Source: Sinotaia quadrata
Taxonomy: Eukaryota > Mollusca > Gastropoda > Architaenioglossa > Viviparidae
Length of the DNA stretch: 64,000 nt
Assembly: GCA_028829895.1 (NCBI GenBank)
Contig: CM054179.1
Coordinates: 109,533,375-109,597,374, forward strand
Reading direction: 5' to 3'
In this document: piece by piece, positions 40,101 to 52,500 of the stretch
Position numbering within the stretch: the stretch's first letter is position 1
Layout: each line of letters opens with the position of its first letter
Translations under genes and position numbers: made by a program
Notes under the pieces: generated by a model
What the model saw: only the letters and a program-made list of their open reading frames with translations
The model's database searches: none
What the model was told of the DNA's origin: nothing

Positions 40101-43100
40101 ATAGTTGTATCGTAAGCAGTGATGATATTAGGGTTTGTGTTGCAGTAGTTATAGTAGTCAGTGATTAGAGATATTGGTGGTTAGTGTTGTAGTAGTCAGT
40201 GATATGAGATATTGGTGGTTAGTGTTGTAGTAGTCAGTGATATGAGATATTGGTGGTTAGTGTTATACTAGTCAGCAATACCAGATATTAGTGGTATGTG
40301 TTGTACTAGTCAGAAATACTAGATATTAGTGGTGTGTGTTGTACTTTTCAGCAATATGAGATATTAGTGGTATGTGTTGTACTAGTCAGCAATACTAGAT
40401 ATTAGTAGTATGTTTTGTTCTAGTCAGTAATACTAGATATAATAGTTGTATGTGTTGTACTAGTCAGCAGTACTAGATATTATTGGTATGTGTTGTACTA
40501 GTCAGCAATACTAGATATTAGTAGTATGTTTTGTTCTAGTCAGTAATAATAGATATAATAGTTGTATGTGTTGTACTAGTCAGCAATACTAGATTTGGCG
40601 GTAATAATAGTCTCACTAGTGGTAGTATAGTAGTTGTAATAGACGAAGAATTGGAAGAGTAATGTATATTATCTGTAATATCAATGTTAATTAATGCTTA
40701 TGGCAGTTGTAGTAGTGGTTGAAGAATATCTATTAATATTTAGTCCAGATACGACAGGTATGTTCTTCATATCATTGTAACGTATTAAATATTTTGAGTA
40801 TCGCATACAGTTTGGTACACTAAATTATCTGTTTAATTAAAAGTTTGATCGTGGGTATAAAATGGAATACATTTATCAAAACATTTTAATTGGTTTATTG
40901 TATAGCAATCATTTATGCATATATACTTTGTTTATTATTCCACTCACCCGCAACGCTTATCCTGTATGTCGCTGTTCGCGACAGGCTGATATTTTTGACG
41001 TTGTTTGCAGTACACGTCACAGTCTTACTGTCATCACTTTTTGAAGGTGTAAATGTACAGGTGCTGCCCTGTGTAAGTAGCTCTCTCTGGACACAGGATA
41101 TCCCACTCCAGGAGTACTGCACTCCAGGAAATACATCGGATGCAAAACAGGAAATATTTACTCTCTGTTGTGGACTGAGGTGTTTGACCAGTGGTCCAGA
41201 AAGTGAAACCATTGAAGGGCCGTCTGAGAAAACATAAGATTGTGAGTATTACAAAATCAACATGCACACAATAAATACACAACTAGTGATCTATTTGCAT
41301 TTTGTTCAGAGAATCGTAAAGGTTCAACAAAATAAGCTACCGTGACTTTCCCAATAGATTAATCATCAATTATGATTCTACACTGCATTGATTTTCACCT
41401 GTCTCCTGCCGGAATTGAGATCCGTGAAATGTCCTCAGAAATTCTAAAATTGTTCTTCCAGTAAACTCTATCTACTGAAGTAATATTGTTGTGGAGTGAT
41501 GACATATGAAAGTAAAAACGTAAATTATTACTACACTTCCTAAAAACCAGTTTACAAGTTGAGGACATGTAATGAATTATAAATATTATTATTATTTCAT
41601 GCTAAATTCATAGACATAATAAATATTTATTGCATATAAAATAATCAATGTTTTCTTAACTGCGTTTATTGTATTCCTTCATCGTTTATCTTTTCTTATC
41701 CCTTAATCTGAATAAAATAATGTTTTTTATCGGATCTTCTCTCCTTTCTTTACACTGGCTTTACATATTTATGCGATTTGAAAAATTGGTGCAAATCCCA
41801 AATGAAAATCTTTCATTTCTCATGAACGTCTTGAGTGTAAACAGTTACGTTATTTGTCTGTTGTAAATGTAGTGTGTAACCAGTCACGTTATTTGCCTGT
41901 CGTAAATCTGGTATGCAACCACTCTGGTTGTTTGTCTGTCGTAAATCTGGTGTGCAACCACTCTGGTTATTTGTCTGTCGTAAATATAGTGTGTAACCAG
42001 TCACGTTATTTGTCTGTCGTAAATGTTGTGTGTATTCAGTGACGTTATTTGTCTGTCGTAAATATAGTGTGTATTCAGTGACGTTATTTGTCTGTCGTAA
42101 ATGTAGTGTGTATTCAGTGACGTTATTTGTCTCTCGTAAATGTAGTGTGTATTCAGTGACGTTATTTGTCTGTCGTAAATATAGTGTGTATTCAGTGACG
42201 TTATTTGTCTGTCGTAAATGTAATGTGTATTCAGTGACGTTATTTGTCTGTCGTAAATGTTGTGTGTATTCAGTGACGTTATTTGTCTCTCGTAAATGTA
42301 GTGTGTATTCAGTGACGTTATTTGTCTGTCGTAAATGTAGTGTGTATTCAGTGACGTTATTTGTCTCTCGTAAATGTAGTGTGTATTCAGTGACGTTATT
42401 TGTCTGTCGTAAATGTAGTGTGTAACCAATCACGATATATGTGGCCCTGTCTCGTGCACAATGCTGTCGTGTACTACAAGGAAATGTCTGGAACTCGATA
42501 TCGACATACTGTCGTACTCATCATGCCAATTTGTCACAAAATCTAAATCCAGTGTGTCACAAGGTCTAATTCCTGTATTTTATAAGATCTAAAGATACTC
42601 TGTTTAGGTCTCATGTGTTTGAACAATGGTTCAGAGATGATTCATTGGAAAGGTCGTGTGATGTGAGGACACAATAACAAACAGAAATATGTACAAATTC
42701 AGTAAAAATATAAATAATCAGTCAAACATATTCGGGTTTGTATATTTTAAAATAAATAGACACTAGTTTCTGGTTCGGTAGAGTGCAACACAAGTTTACG
42801 TTGTGTATATGCGTATTAAGTGATAATTTTCAAGGTCAACCCTGCTAAAGAGAAATGTATGTGCCCTGTATAATAGTTAGTTAATTGAGAATAACCACTT
42901 TATATTTTACGCCATTATCACTGAACCTTACGCCATTCTGCCCCATCCAAAGTTCGTTGCTCTTCATGCTTGTTTTGCCTAAATGATCCCGATTTAGGCA
43001 TAAATTCCTTTCTTCAATATTTATTATTTGTCAATGTCTTAATATTAATGGGCTGCCATCAGTTACCTGTATAAATTATTCTGTAATCACTGAATTATAA

Positions 43101-46100
43101 TCCATCAAAGCTATTGTTTTATTTTATGAACTGCAGTCTAACTCTAGACTATCGGTGGCTTTCCCACTGGTTTAAGTAAAACATAATTTAATTTGTATCA
43201 ATTAGTGCTTATATAGTTTCAATAAGTGCTTAAATAGTTACATGTGTAATTTACATTTAAATATCACATATTTGAATATCAAAGATGAAAGTATGTACAT
43301 ACAAGATGAAGTGTTCTACCTGTCTCTCAATTACATATATATATTTGGAAATAAACACACACTTGAAATATAATTCTTATGTTATTCTTCGAATTTGCGA
43401 GATATATGTTTTTAATAAATTGACAATTTCCTGGAAAGTAATTTTTCCGTTTTAAAGTCGTATGTGGTAAACATTGAGCTTTAAGGATCCAAGACACCAA
43501 GATATTATGTTTAAATTGATTTTACCTACGGTAAACATGACGCATACTTTTTGTGAATTTATATAATGAAACAATTAGCCAGTAGTTTAAGATCATGGAG
43601 ACAATTATATTTCCTGCTTCTTTGAGATGTTATATTTCGTGTCTTAGTTTTGTCCAATCATACAAAGTAAATCATACCGATATTGCGAATGTAAAACATC
43701 AGAGAAATATTACCAAGTACACGCACATGTTTGTGCCTTGCAAACAAAGCCTTGCTTTATCTCGGTGTTATTTATGGGCTCGATTTCACAAGAGTAGTCG
43801 TTCCATTTACCATTCCTAGAATACATTTCACCACAGTTCTCTTTTTGCAAGAGATTGTTCGGCTCCCTAGAACTCCACTTTGTAAAATTAGCGAGCGAAT
43901 TATCTGTCCATCTGAATCCATTTAAAGTGCCTTTGAAATAAAAAAAAACAAAAACACATAGACTACAGAAAACAGATTACGTCATGTGATGAACGATACA
44001 AAATATTTGAAAAATTAATCAGAACCTAACACTATAGAAAGTGCATAGCCTGTGTCTAAAAATGTTTTTATAAACATCATTTTTCATGTTTTGTGAGCAC
44101 ACAAACAACAAAGGAATAAACTAAGTACAAATGAATACGTGGTAAGAATGTTTCTATGAGTTCAGGAGCAAGTGAATATACATAGGTATAGATATTATCA
44201 TCTTCCTCAAAGTTATTTTATTATTATTGTGATTAGGACGCGAATTAAGATGACATTTATTCAGTAAATTAGGGACTGCTAGCCTTGAAAAATAGAGTGT
44301 AAGCCATACAAAATAGTGTTAGCCATAAACATGGAGTGTTAATCGTGAAATATAAAGTGTTAGCCATGAAAATAGAGTGTTAGCCATGAAAATAGAGTGT
44401 TAGCCATGAAAATAGAGTGCTAGCCATGAAAAATGGTAATTCCTCACGTCGCCAAGTGATCTACGTAATTCACGCGTTTACAGATATTTAGTATAAATCT
44501 CAATAATTAATTCAGAAATGTATGTAATTATTTTTTGTTAGCTTTACAGTGTTTCCCAGTGCTTCATCAATATTGGGGGGGGGGGGGTGGTGTCATAATA
44601 TTTGTAGCAGGCTCATCGTTAGACGTCATCAGCCTATTTTTGTTAACAAATTACTATTCATTTTATCTGTTTACCTCCGGACTGTCGCTTAAGTCCTATC
44701 CATATGTCTTGAGCATTATTTTTCATCATGTTATAAATAAAACTGTTTTCACGTTCACTGTGAATGCTCACAAGGTCCATGTTCATTTCCCTGTGAAAAG
44801 ATAATCAATGTTAAAGAAACTTTTGCATTAATCAGTTTCACAGTAATGACATATATCTCATTAAATATTTCGCACTTTAGATGGCAAATGCTTGTGTTAC
44901 GAATGTGCTAATTTAATGAAGATGTATATTGTAACATTGCTATATTGTATTTCCTTTTACTATAAGACCTGACACGTCGCTGTTTGCTTACACAGATTTG
45001 AATAACTATGAACCAAATACGGGTGAATTTATTTATGTTAAACATTAGCAAATATTAGGATACTAGCAGCTATTAGGATAGTGGCAAACATTAAGATGGA
45101 AGTAAATACTACTATAATAGCAAATATTATAATACTAGCAAATATTAGGATACTAGTAAATATTATGAGCTAGCAAATGTTAAGGTAGTAGAAAATATTA
45201 GGATACTACCAAATAGTAATAGATAATAAATGTTAGGATAGTAGCAAATATTAGGATAGTAGTAAATATTAGGATAGTAGTAAATATTAAGATACTACCA
45301 ACTATTAAGATATTTGCAAATATTAGGATAGTAGTAAATATTAGGAGTTAGCGAATGTTAAATTATGATTACCAACACATCATAATTATAAAATCTAAGT
45401 ATAATTTTCATTAAACTCAAATGTTAATGGACTGTAAACGCAAATTGGTTTATTATTTGCATAGTTGAAGTAAGATGGTCGAAAAATGGTACATTTGTAT
45501 GACGACTGACAACTTTACTTGCACGTCTTTTGTGCTTCAGGCCACGTCTTCTTGTTTATAAATTCTGAAAGGTAACAGTTGTCCTCATACCGTATCCAGT
45601 TTTGTTTACAGAATCCCTGCGAGTGCTGAAGCTCTGCACAAACTTTAATTGAATATTTATAAAATCACTTCAAAATAAAAATTAACAAAAGCATTACACT
45701 TTATTTATAATAATAATCGAATTCTGAGTATATGGGTTGGATTCAGATTCCAACTGCAAATTACTTTAAATATTTGTTTTCCTTATTGCTCAAAATATAA
45801 GAAATGAAATATTTTTATGGTGGTGCAGAAAGTTAATGCTTTAACATGAGTGTACACACAGTTTTATTTGCGGTATTGTCAACAAATAGCCACATTTTAA
45901 ATTCGTATGAAATGCAAAAAATTGTGATGTCTTCACATCGGAAGTTTATATGTGATGTGCCTAGCCATTTCAATTTACTGATTGCTAGATCACATACATG
46001 CCAATGCTAAACTGTCATTTGGTTAAATGACTCATCAGTCTTATGACTATATCATTCTGTTGGCTCATCCCCGTTCCCAGTGATGGAATTATCAACAAAA

Positions 46101-46437
46101 AATAAAACAATAACGATATAATGCATTACGATTGACATTACATTGAGCTGAATTTATGATAACGAATGAGTGATACATTGAGTAAGAAGTACAAGATTAC
46201 TTATATGAGCAATAAATTATGAAAGCACTTTTATGTTTAAAATTACACACTGAATAAAACCTTTCTCATCAATGCATATACTAATTGTTTCTGATTTTGA
46301 TCTTATATAAAGATTCCTGGAATGACTTCATTCTTAACGTTCTGAGGCAAATACATGTTTATAGTGAAAGTAATAAAGTTCATTCAGTGAGTGTTCCATG
46401 CAGTTCTATGTTCTATGGTTAAGAATATATCTCTCTC

Positions 46438-46471
<34 letters not shown>

Positions 46472-46487
46472 CTCTCTCTCTCTTTTC

Positions 46488-46561
<74 letters not shown>

Positions 46562-49500
46562 AACTGAAAGAAATCAAGTGATTAAATGAATGTCTAGACA
46601 ACTACATGAACAGTAGGAAATCAATTTTTATTGTATGGTATCAATATGCAGATCTCCTGATTCACTTCACATCATTTCAAATTGGACTTGACAGTTGGCC
46701 CTAATCTCACATTACTCATCTTTAGACTCAAACCGCATCATCCCATCTTAGACTCTAATTATGAAGGCATCTATCTTATACTATGTAATTCTCATACAAA
46801 CCACAAAATCTTCTCACTAGTAAGTGATAAACAAGTCTTTACACCTAGGCATGATTTCTTCAATATCACTTGGTTTACATAGTCAACTCTGGTCATGTAT
46901 TTCGCCTACGTCATTTCCTCTTGTAGATCAGTATACGAGACGTGTTTGGTCTTTGTTTATTTTATGAGTGCACTTTCGCATACCTAATCTCTTAATTTAT
47001 GCAATGCTACCAAATTCATCACTTTTCACTCTATCTCGCTTAGATTCTTCCTGGGGAAGTATTGAGACTTATCCCTTTGTTGATGAACTGCGTCCAGGGA
47101 TCCTGGTGTAGTTTTCTCGTCATGCTTATTATGCGTTAGGTCCAGAGCCTAATCAAATATCGTGTATTATAATACGAATAATTATTATTCGTTTCTACAG
47201 TAGTTTTGCTTGTATCGTGCTTCTCGTTTCATCTTTACTATATTTCATGTCTTTTCTTTAAAAAGTGAAATATATGTTAAATTATTCCTAAATTCAATTA
47301 ACTATAACAGAATAAATTTTGTGTGAGCGTGAGTGTGTATTTACATGCGTGTGAGAGTGTAGAGACATTAGAAATGAAAGTACATGTTGAAACGTCACTT
47401 TTTTTAAATGAGATGTTCATATTTATGTAAACTAAAGTGCTTTTTAATTATTGAAATGTTTCTTGGAAAATATCATGCGAATTTCTCTTTACACAATATT
47501 GATTTTAATTTGATTTTTTTAAAATTAAGCATTCCAGGTATAAATTAATATTAGATCAGTTAGTTAATCACATGCTAACTTTGATTTATTATCCTATTGC
47601 CTGCAGAACTGAGAGGGATTCGTTTTATTATAATTTAATTTGTATTATACATATTGCTTCTCAAAACATACTAATATATTTTATGCAAATCAATCAGTCC
47701 AGTATTAGTGATCTATACCAAAGTCTGGACTTGAAACACCACTTTTAGGAAGTTTACTCTGTTGTCATAGCCATAGTTCAATATGTAATTCATCTGAGAC
47801 AAGTAAAATTTCAATACATTCAAATATGGCTAATCCAGTGCATTTTCAGAAGTTAATTTCCTGTTTTACAGCATCCCGTTTAGCTTAAGGTAAAACATGG
47901 TTTATGCGGATCGGATTACGATCTCGTAGGGTGACTGTAAATTCACACAGACTCGTTTTTCCGGTTTTATGATCTCGTAGGGTGATCTGTAAATTCACAC
48001 AGACTCGTTTTTCCGGTTTTATGGGTAAATCACATCGTAAGTTTCTTTTATCACGCTTCATAATTGTTGAGCATCAGTCTGAGAGTTCTAGATTTAAGAT
48101 AGCCCATTATCAGTTTCAATTTCTTTTAACCTGGGTTTTGCACATATTTGGCATTGGTTACAGATGTAACGTCGTCTTCTATAACAACAATAGCTACCAA
48201 GTTATCCGGCCATTTTGTATATTTCATCAGATTAGCATGACACATTTTCACTTTAGATCCGTACTGAATTCAAAAATTGCACCCACAACGTCATTGTGTC
48301 CTTACCGTGATACAATTAGTTTGTTTCAGTGAAGAGGTAATAGCAACAACACCGTGTATCAACTTCAATGTTACACACTTTTGTCTTAAAATTGTACAGA
48401 CCTGCTTTTCTGGCTTTGCTTCCACATATATTTTCATCTGCTCTTCGACATGAGTGTCAATATGGTTAGCAAGTTCAATCACATGTTGGTATGTCCTTTT
48501 GAATATTCTCGTAATGTAGACATGGGACACTATCGGTTCTACTGACAAGAGTTTGAAAGGCAAGAAAATGGTTGAATTTTGTGGTACTTCACGCAATGCA
48601 AACGAAAGTGCTGGCAATACATATCCCAATCACGTGGTCTTTCCACTCACAATTTTCTCAAGGACATGGTAAGATTACCATTCAGATTTACGACTAAACG
48701 TTACACACAATGTGGTAAGTAGTTCTACCTTCAAAATTTGAAGGTGTCTCGATAGTCCAGTGGTTAGAGCAGAAAAACCTCACCCAGAAGGCTACGGGTT
48801 CAATCCCAACTCTGGACTATCGAGAGAGGGAAAAGCGGCTCCCTCCAAAATACACGCTTGCCCATCCCATTCATGATGGAGAGAACTAACTTTGATTCCA
48901 TACCGGATCAGACTTCGCCCGGGTTAACAAGGTCTGCGCTAGGCACTGATGTTTCGGGGTGTTCTAGTGAAAAATGGGCTACTGAAACGCAAGCAAAAAC
49001 TCGGAGGAAATGGACCAGAGAGGAAAACATACAAATCATGGTCTCTTACTATCAAAGCCAACCAACAACTAGAGGATTTAGAAAACGAATGTATGAACAC
49101 TGGCTCAAACACCATCCACATGATATGATCAGTGAACAGCGGCTCCTGGACCAGAAGAGAGCGATACTACAAAATAGGCTTCTTACAGTCCTAGAAATTC
49201 AAGAGATAGAACAGCAACAAGCGAACACTACTACAATCCGATATGCTGACACTGAAGACACTGAAACATTCACAGCCTCACAACAGTCAATTCCACTTGA
49301 CAACCTCGCTGGGGAAATTCCATGCGACTTCAATGAAGAACAGCAACGCCTGTTTGAAGACATTAAAAAGCTTCATGGACAAAAATAAGTCACGTGAAGG
49401 CAGAACCCCAACAAGAAGGCTGCAAAACAACAAAGATCTAAGGACAGCAATTGAGAATGCAAATGAAGTACTAAAACGTATCCCCACAAAAGATATCACA

Positions 49501-52500
49501 GAAACCAACAGTCTAATATACGCCACTGCAAAAGTAATTGAAAGATATATAAGGCCAGACACAGTACAAACACAGAAACCATCAGTACCACCATGGAAGA
49601 AGAGAATAGAAAAGAAAATAGAGTGTACTAGAAGAGAAATAAGCCAAATGACAGCAGCAGAACAAAAGAATGGAAAACTAAAGGCAAGATTGGTCGCCAA
49701 ATACGATCTCAACTGCAGAAGCACTAAGACTGCAATAGAAGATGCAAAGCAAAGACTTCAAGGACTCAATCACCGTCTGAAGAGATACACTGCAAGAAGT
49801 CAGCAATTCCAACAGAACAAAATATTCCGAACTGACCCTGGAAGACTATACCAAGAACTCAAATTCCAGAACAGAACAACAAATACCAAACATTCATGAT
49901 ACCAAGACCTTCTGGGAAAACATTTGGAGCAATCCAAGTACGCACAACACCTCCGCCAGATGGATTCAGGAACTGAAAGATGATCATAAAGAGACACCTG
50001 AACAATGCACCATCACAATCAGTGAGAAAGACATTAAGAAGAAGATACGAAAGATGGCAAACTGGAAAGCCCCAGGCCCAGATCAAGTACAAATATTCTG
50101 GCTGAAACATCTTACCTCCTTACATGGCAGACTTGCTGAACAACTGCAAGACATACTAAACAAACCAGGAACCCTGCCAGCATGGATGGTAAAAGGAAAA
50201 ACAAGTCTGATTATGAAAGATCCACAGAAAGGCACAACACCAAACAACTATCGTCCAATCACTTGCCTATCAACCACCTGGAAGTTACTATCAGGAATTA
50301 TAGCTGACAAAATCATGACTCACCTTGAAACAAACAAACTTCTAAACAATGAACAAAATGGTGCTAGACCAGGCAGCAGAGGAACAAAGGACCAATTGGC
50401 AATTGATAAGGCAATAGTGACTGACAGCAAGAAACGAAGAACAAATCTTGCAATGGCATGGATTGATTATCAAAAGGCCTATGGCTCAGTCCCACATTCA
50501 TGGATAATTGAAACATTAAAATTGTACAAAGTAGCGCCATCAATACAGAACCTAATTCAGGAGTCAATGAAAAACTGGAAAACCACCCTCACATGCAACA
50601 ACACAAATATTGCAGACATAGCAATAAATTGTGGAATCTTCCAAGGTGATTCCTTATCGCCAGTGCTGTTCTGCATTGCACTGAATCCTCTCAGTCAAGT
50701 GATCCAGAAAACAGGGTTAGGATACAAAATGAAAGCAGGACAGGTCATCAGCCATCTACTGTACATGGACGATCTCAAGCTGTACGGAAAAAATGAACGT
50801 GACATCACATCCCTGATCAATACTGTCAAGATTTGCAGTGAGGACATCAACATGAAATTCGGCCTTGAGAAATGTGGACGAATTATCATCCAGAAAGGCA
50901 AGGTCAAAACAACAGAAGGCCTGCAATTCGACATCGGAAAAATCAATGATGTTTCAATGGAAAATGGATATAAGTATCTTGGGATATTCAACATCAAGAA
51001 AATATGCAGAGAGAAGTGAAGTCCAAAGTTAAGAGAGAATATGGAAAACGTGTTAGACAAGTCCTGAAGTCCAAGCTAAATGGGGCAAACAAAATACAAG
51101 CCCTTAATGCATACGCAATACCTGTAGTAAGCTACACTGGAGGTATCATAGATTGGACAGCAAATGAAATAAATGAACTGGACAGGAAAACAAAAAACTA
51201 CTCACAATACATAAAGCCTTACACCCCAAAGCAGACGTAGACAGGCTCTATGTATCTCGAAAAATGGGAGGCAGAGGTCTCAAGAAAATCAAACATGTCA
51301 TTGAAGCAGAAGTCATTGGCCTTGTGGACTACATCTGGTATAACAACAAAGATGATCCACTGATAGAAGCAGTAAAAATGAGTGGACTATTCCAACCCCC
51401 AGAAACAGACAAAGAAACATGGAAGAAAACAACGAAGCAAGAACTAGCACATACATGGAGCCAGAAACCTCTGCATGGCCAGTATGTACGACAAGCCGAC
51501 GAAATATCAACAAAGCAATCAACGTACAAATGGTTGAAAGAGGCAGGATTGAAAGCAGAAACAGAAGCACTCATAACAGCTGCACAAGATCAAGCACTCA
51601 ACACCAAATCACACAAAACGAAATTCATGAAAATTTCAAATGATTCCAAATGTAGACTCTGCAAATCCAGAGACAACAGAGCACATACTATCTGGATGTC
51701 AAGTTCTGGCTGGAACAGAATACACAAAACGACACAATGAATTGGCAAAACACATACATAGAAATCTGTGTGAGAACTATGGAATACAATCCCCAGACAG
51801 AGCATGGATGCATCAACCAGAAGCAGTCACCGAAACAGAAGAAGTCAAAATACTGTGGGACTTCGAGATAAGAACAGATCGGGTGATTCCTGCACGAAGA
51901 CCAGACATTGTAGTTCTCAATAAGGCCAACAGAACAGTATCAATCATTGATGTCGCTGTTCCAAGTGATAGAAACATAAAAACAAAAGAAAGAGAAAAAA
52001 TAGAAAAATACCAAGACCTCAGATTAGAGATCCAGAGACTGTGGAATGTAAAAGCAGAAGTGATACCTATAGTGATAGGAGCCTTGGGGAACATAACATC
52101 TGAATTGGAAGGCTACCTGAATAAACTCCCTGGAAACCACAGAATCGCTCCACTACTCAAAACAGCGCTCCGCGGAAGTGCCCACATCCTCCGTAAAACC
52201 TTGGATCTCCCAGAATCTTGGTAAGATTCCGAGACCTTGGATCACAACCGACAGTCAAACAGCAGTCGTGGAAAGAGGCTGAATAATAATAATAATAATA
52301 ATGATGTGTCTCGATAGTCCAGTGGTTAGAGCAGAAAAACCTCACCCAGAAGGCTACGGGTTCAATCCCAACTCTGGACTATCGAGGGAGGGAAAAGCGG
52401 CTCCCTCCAAAATACACACTTGCCCATCCCATTCATGATGGAGAAAACTAACTTTGATTCCATACCGGATCAGACTTCGCCCGGGTTAACAAGGTCTGCG

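Larger units (their letters stand above)
48745..52302 (+). mobile_element. R4/Dong-type non-LTR retrotransposon, copy 1 (degenerate)
   Basis: First of three head-to-tail copies. It starts at GTGTCTCGATAG after unrelated DNA and ends in GAGGCTG plus (AAT)7. Coding pieces remain in order: Myb-like N-terminus, reverse transcriptase, zinc knuckle and restriction-like endonuclease, split by frameshifts. It lies in intron 1 of gene B, antisense to the gene. Confidence 0.9.

Noticed and set aside
41813..42433. 206-codon minus-strand open frame
   Set aside because: It is a by-product of the 39-bp repeat, with 13-residue repeats open in several frames on both strands.
48291..48629. 112-codon minus-strand frame as a host gene
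   Set aside because: Its first half carries Gypsy integrase motifs with a frameshift and stop upstream, and its second half is intron DNA shared with gene A.
48749..48823. Functional tRNA genes at the three element heads
   Set aside because: The stem is too long (12-14 bp), the anticodon arm is irregular, and the sequence always heads a retrotransposon. It is tRNA-like only.
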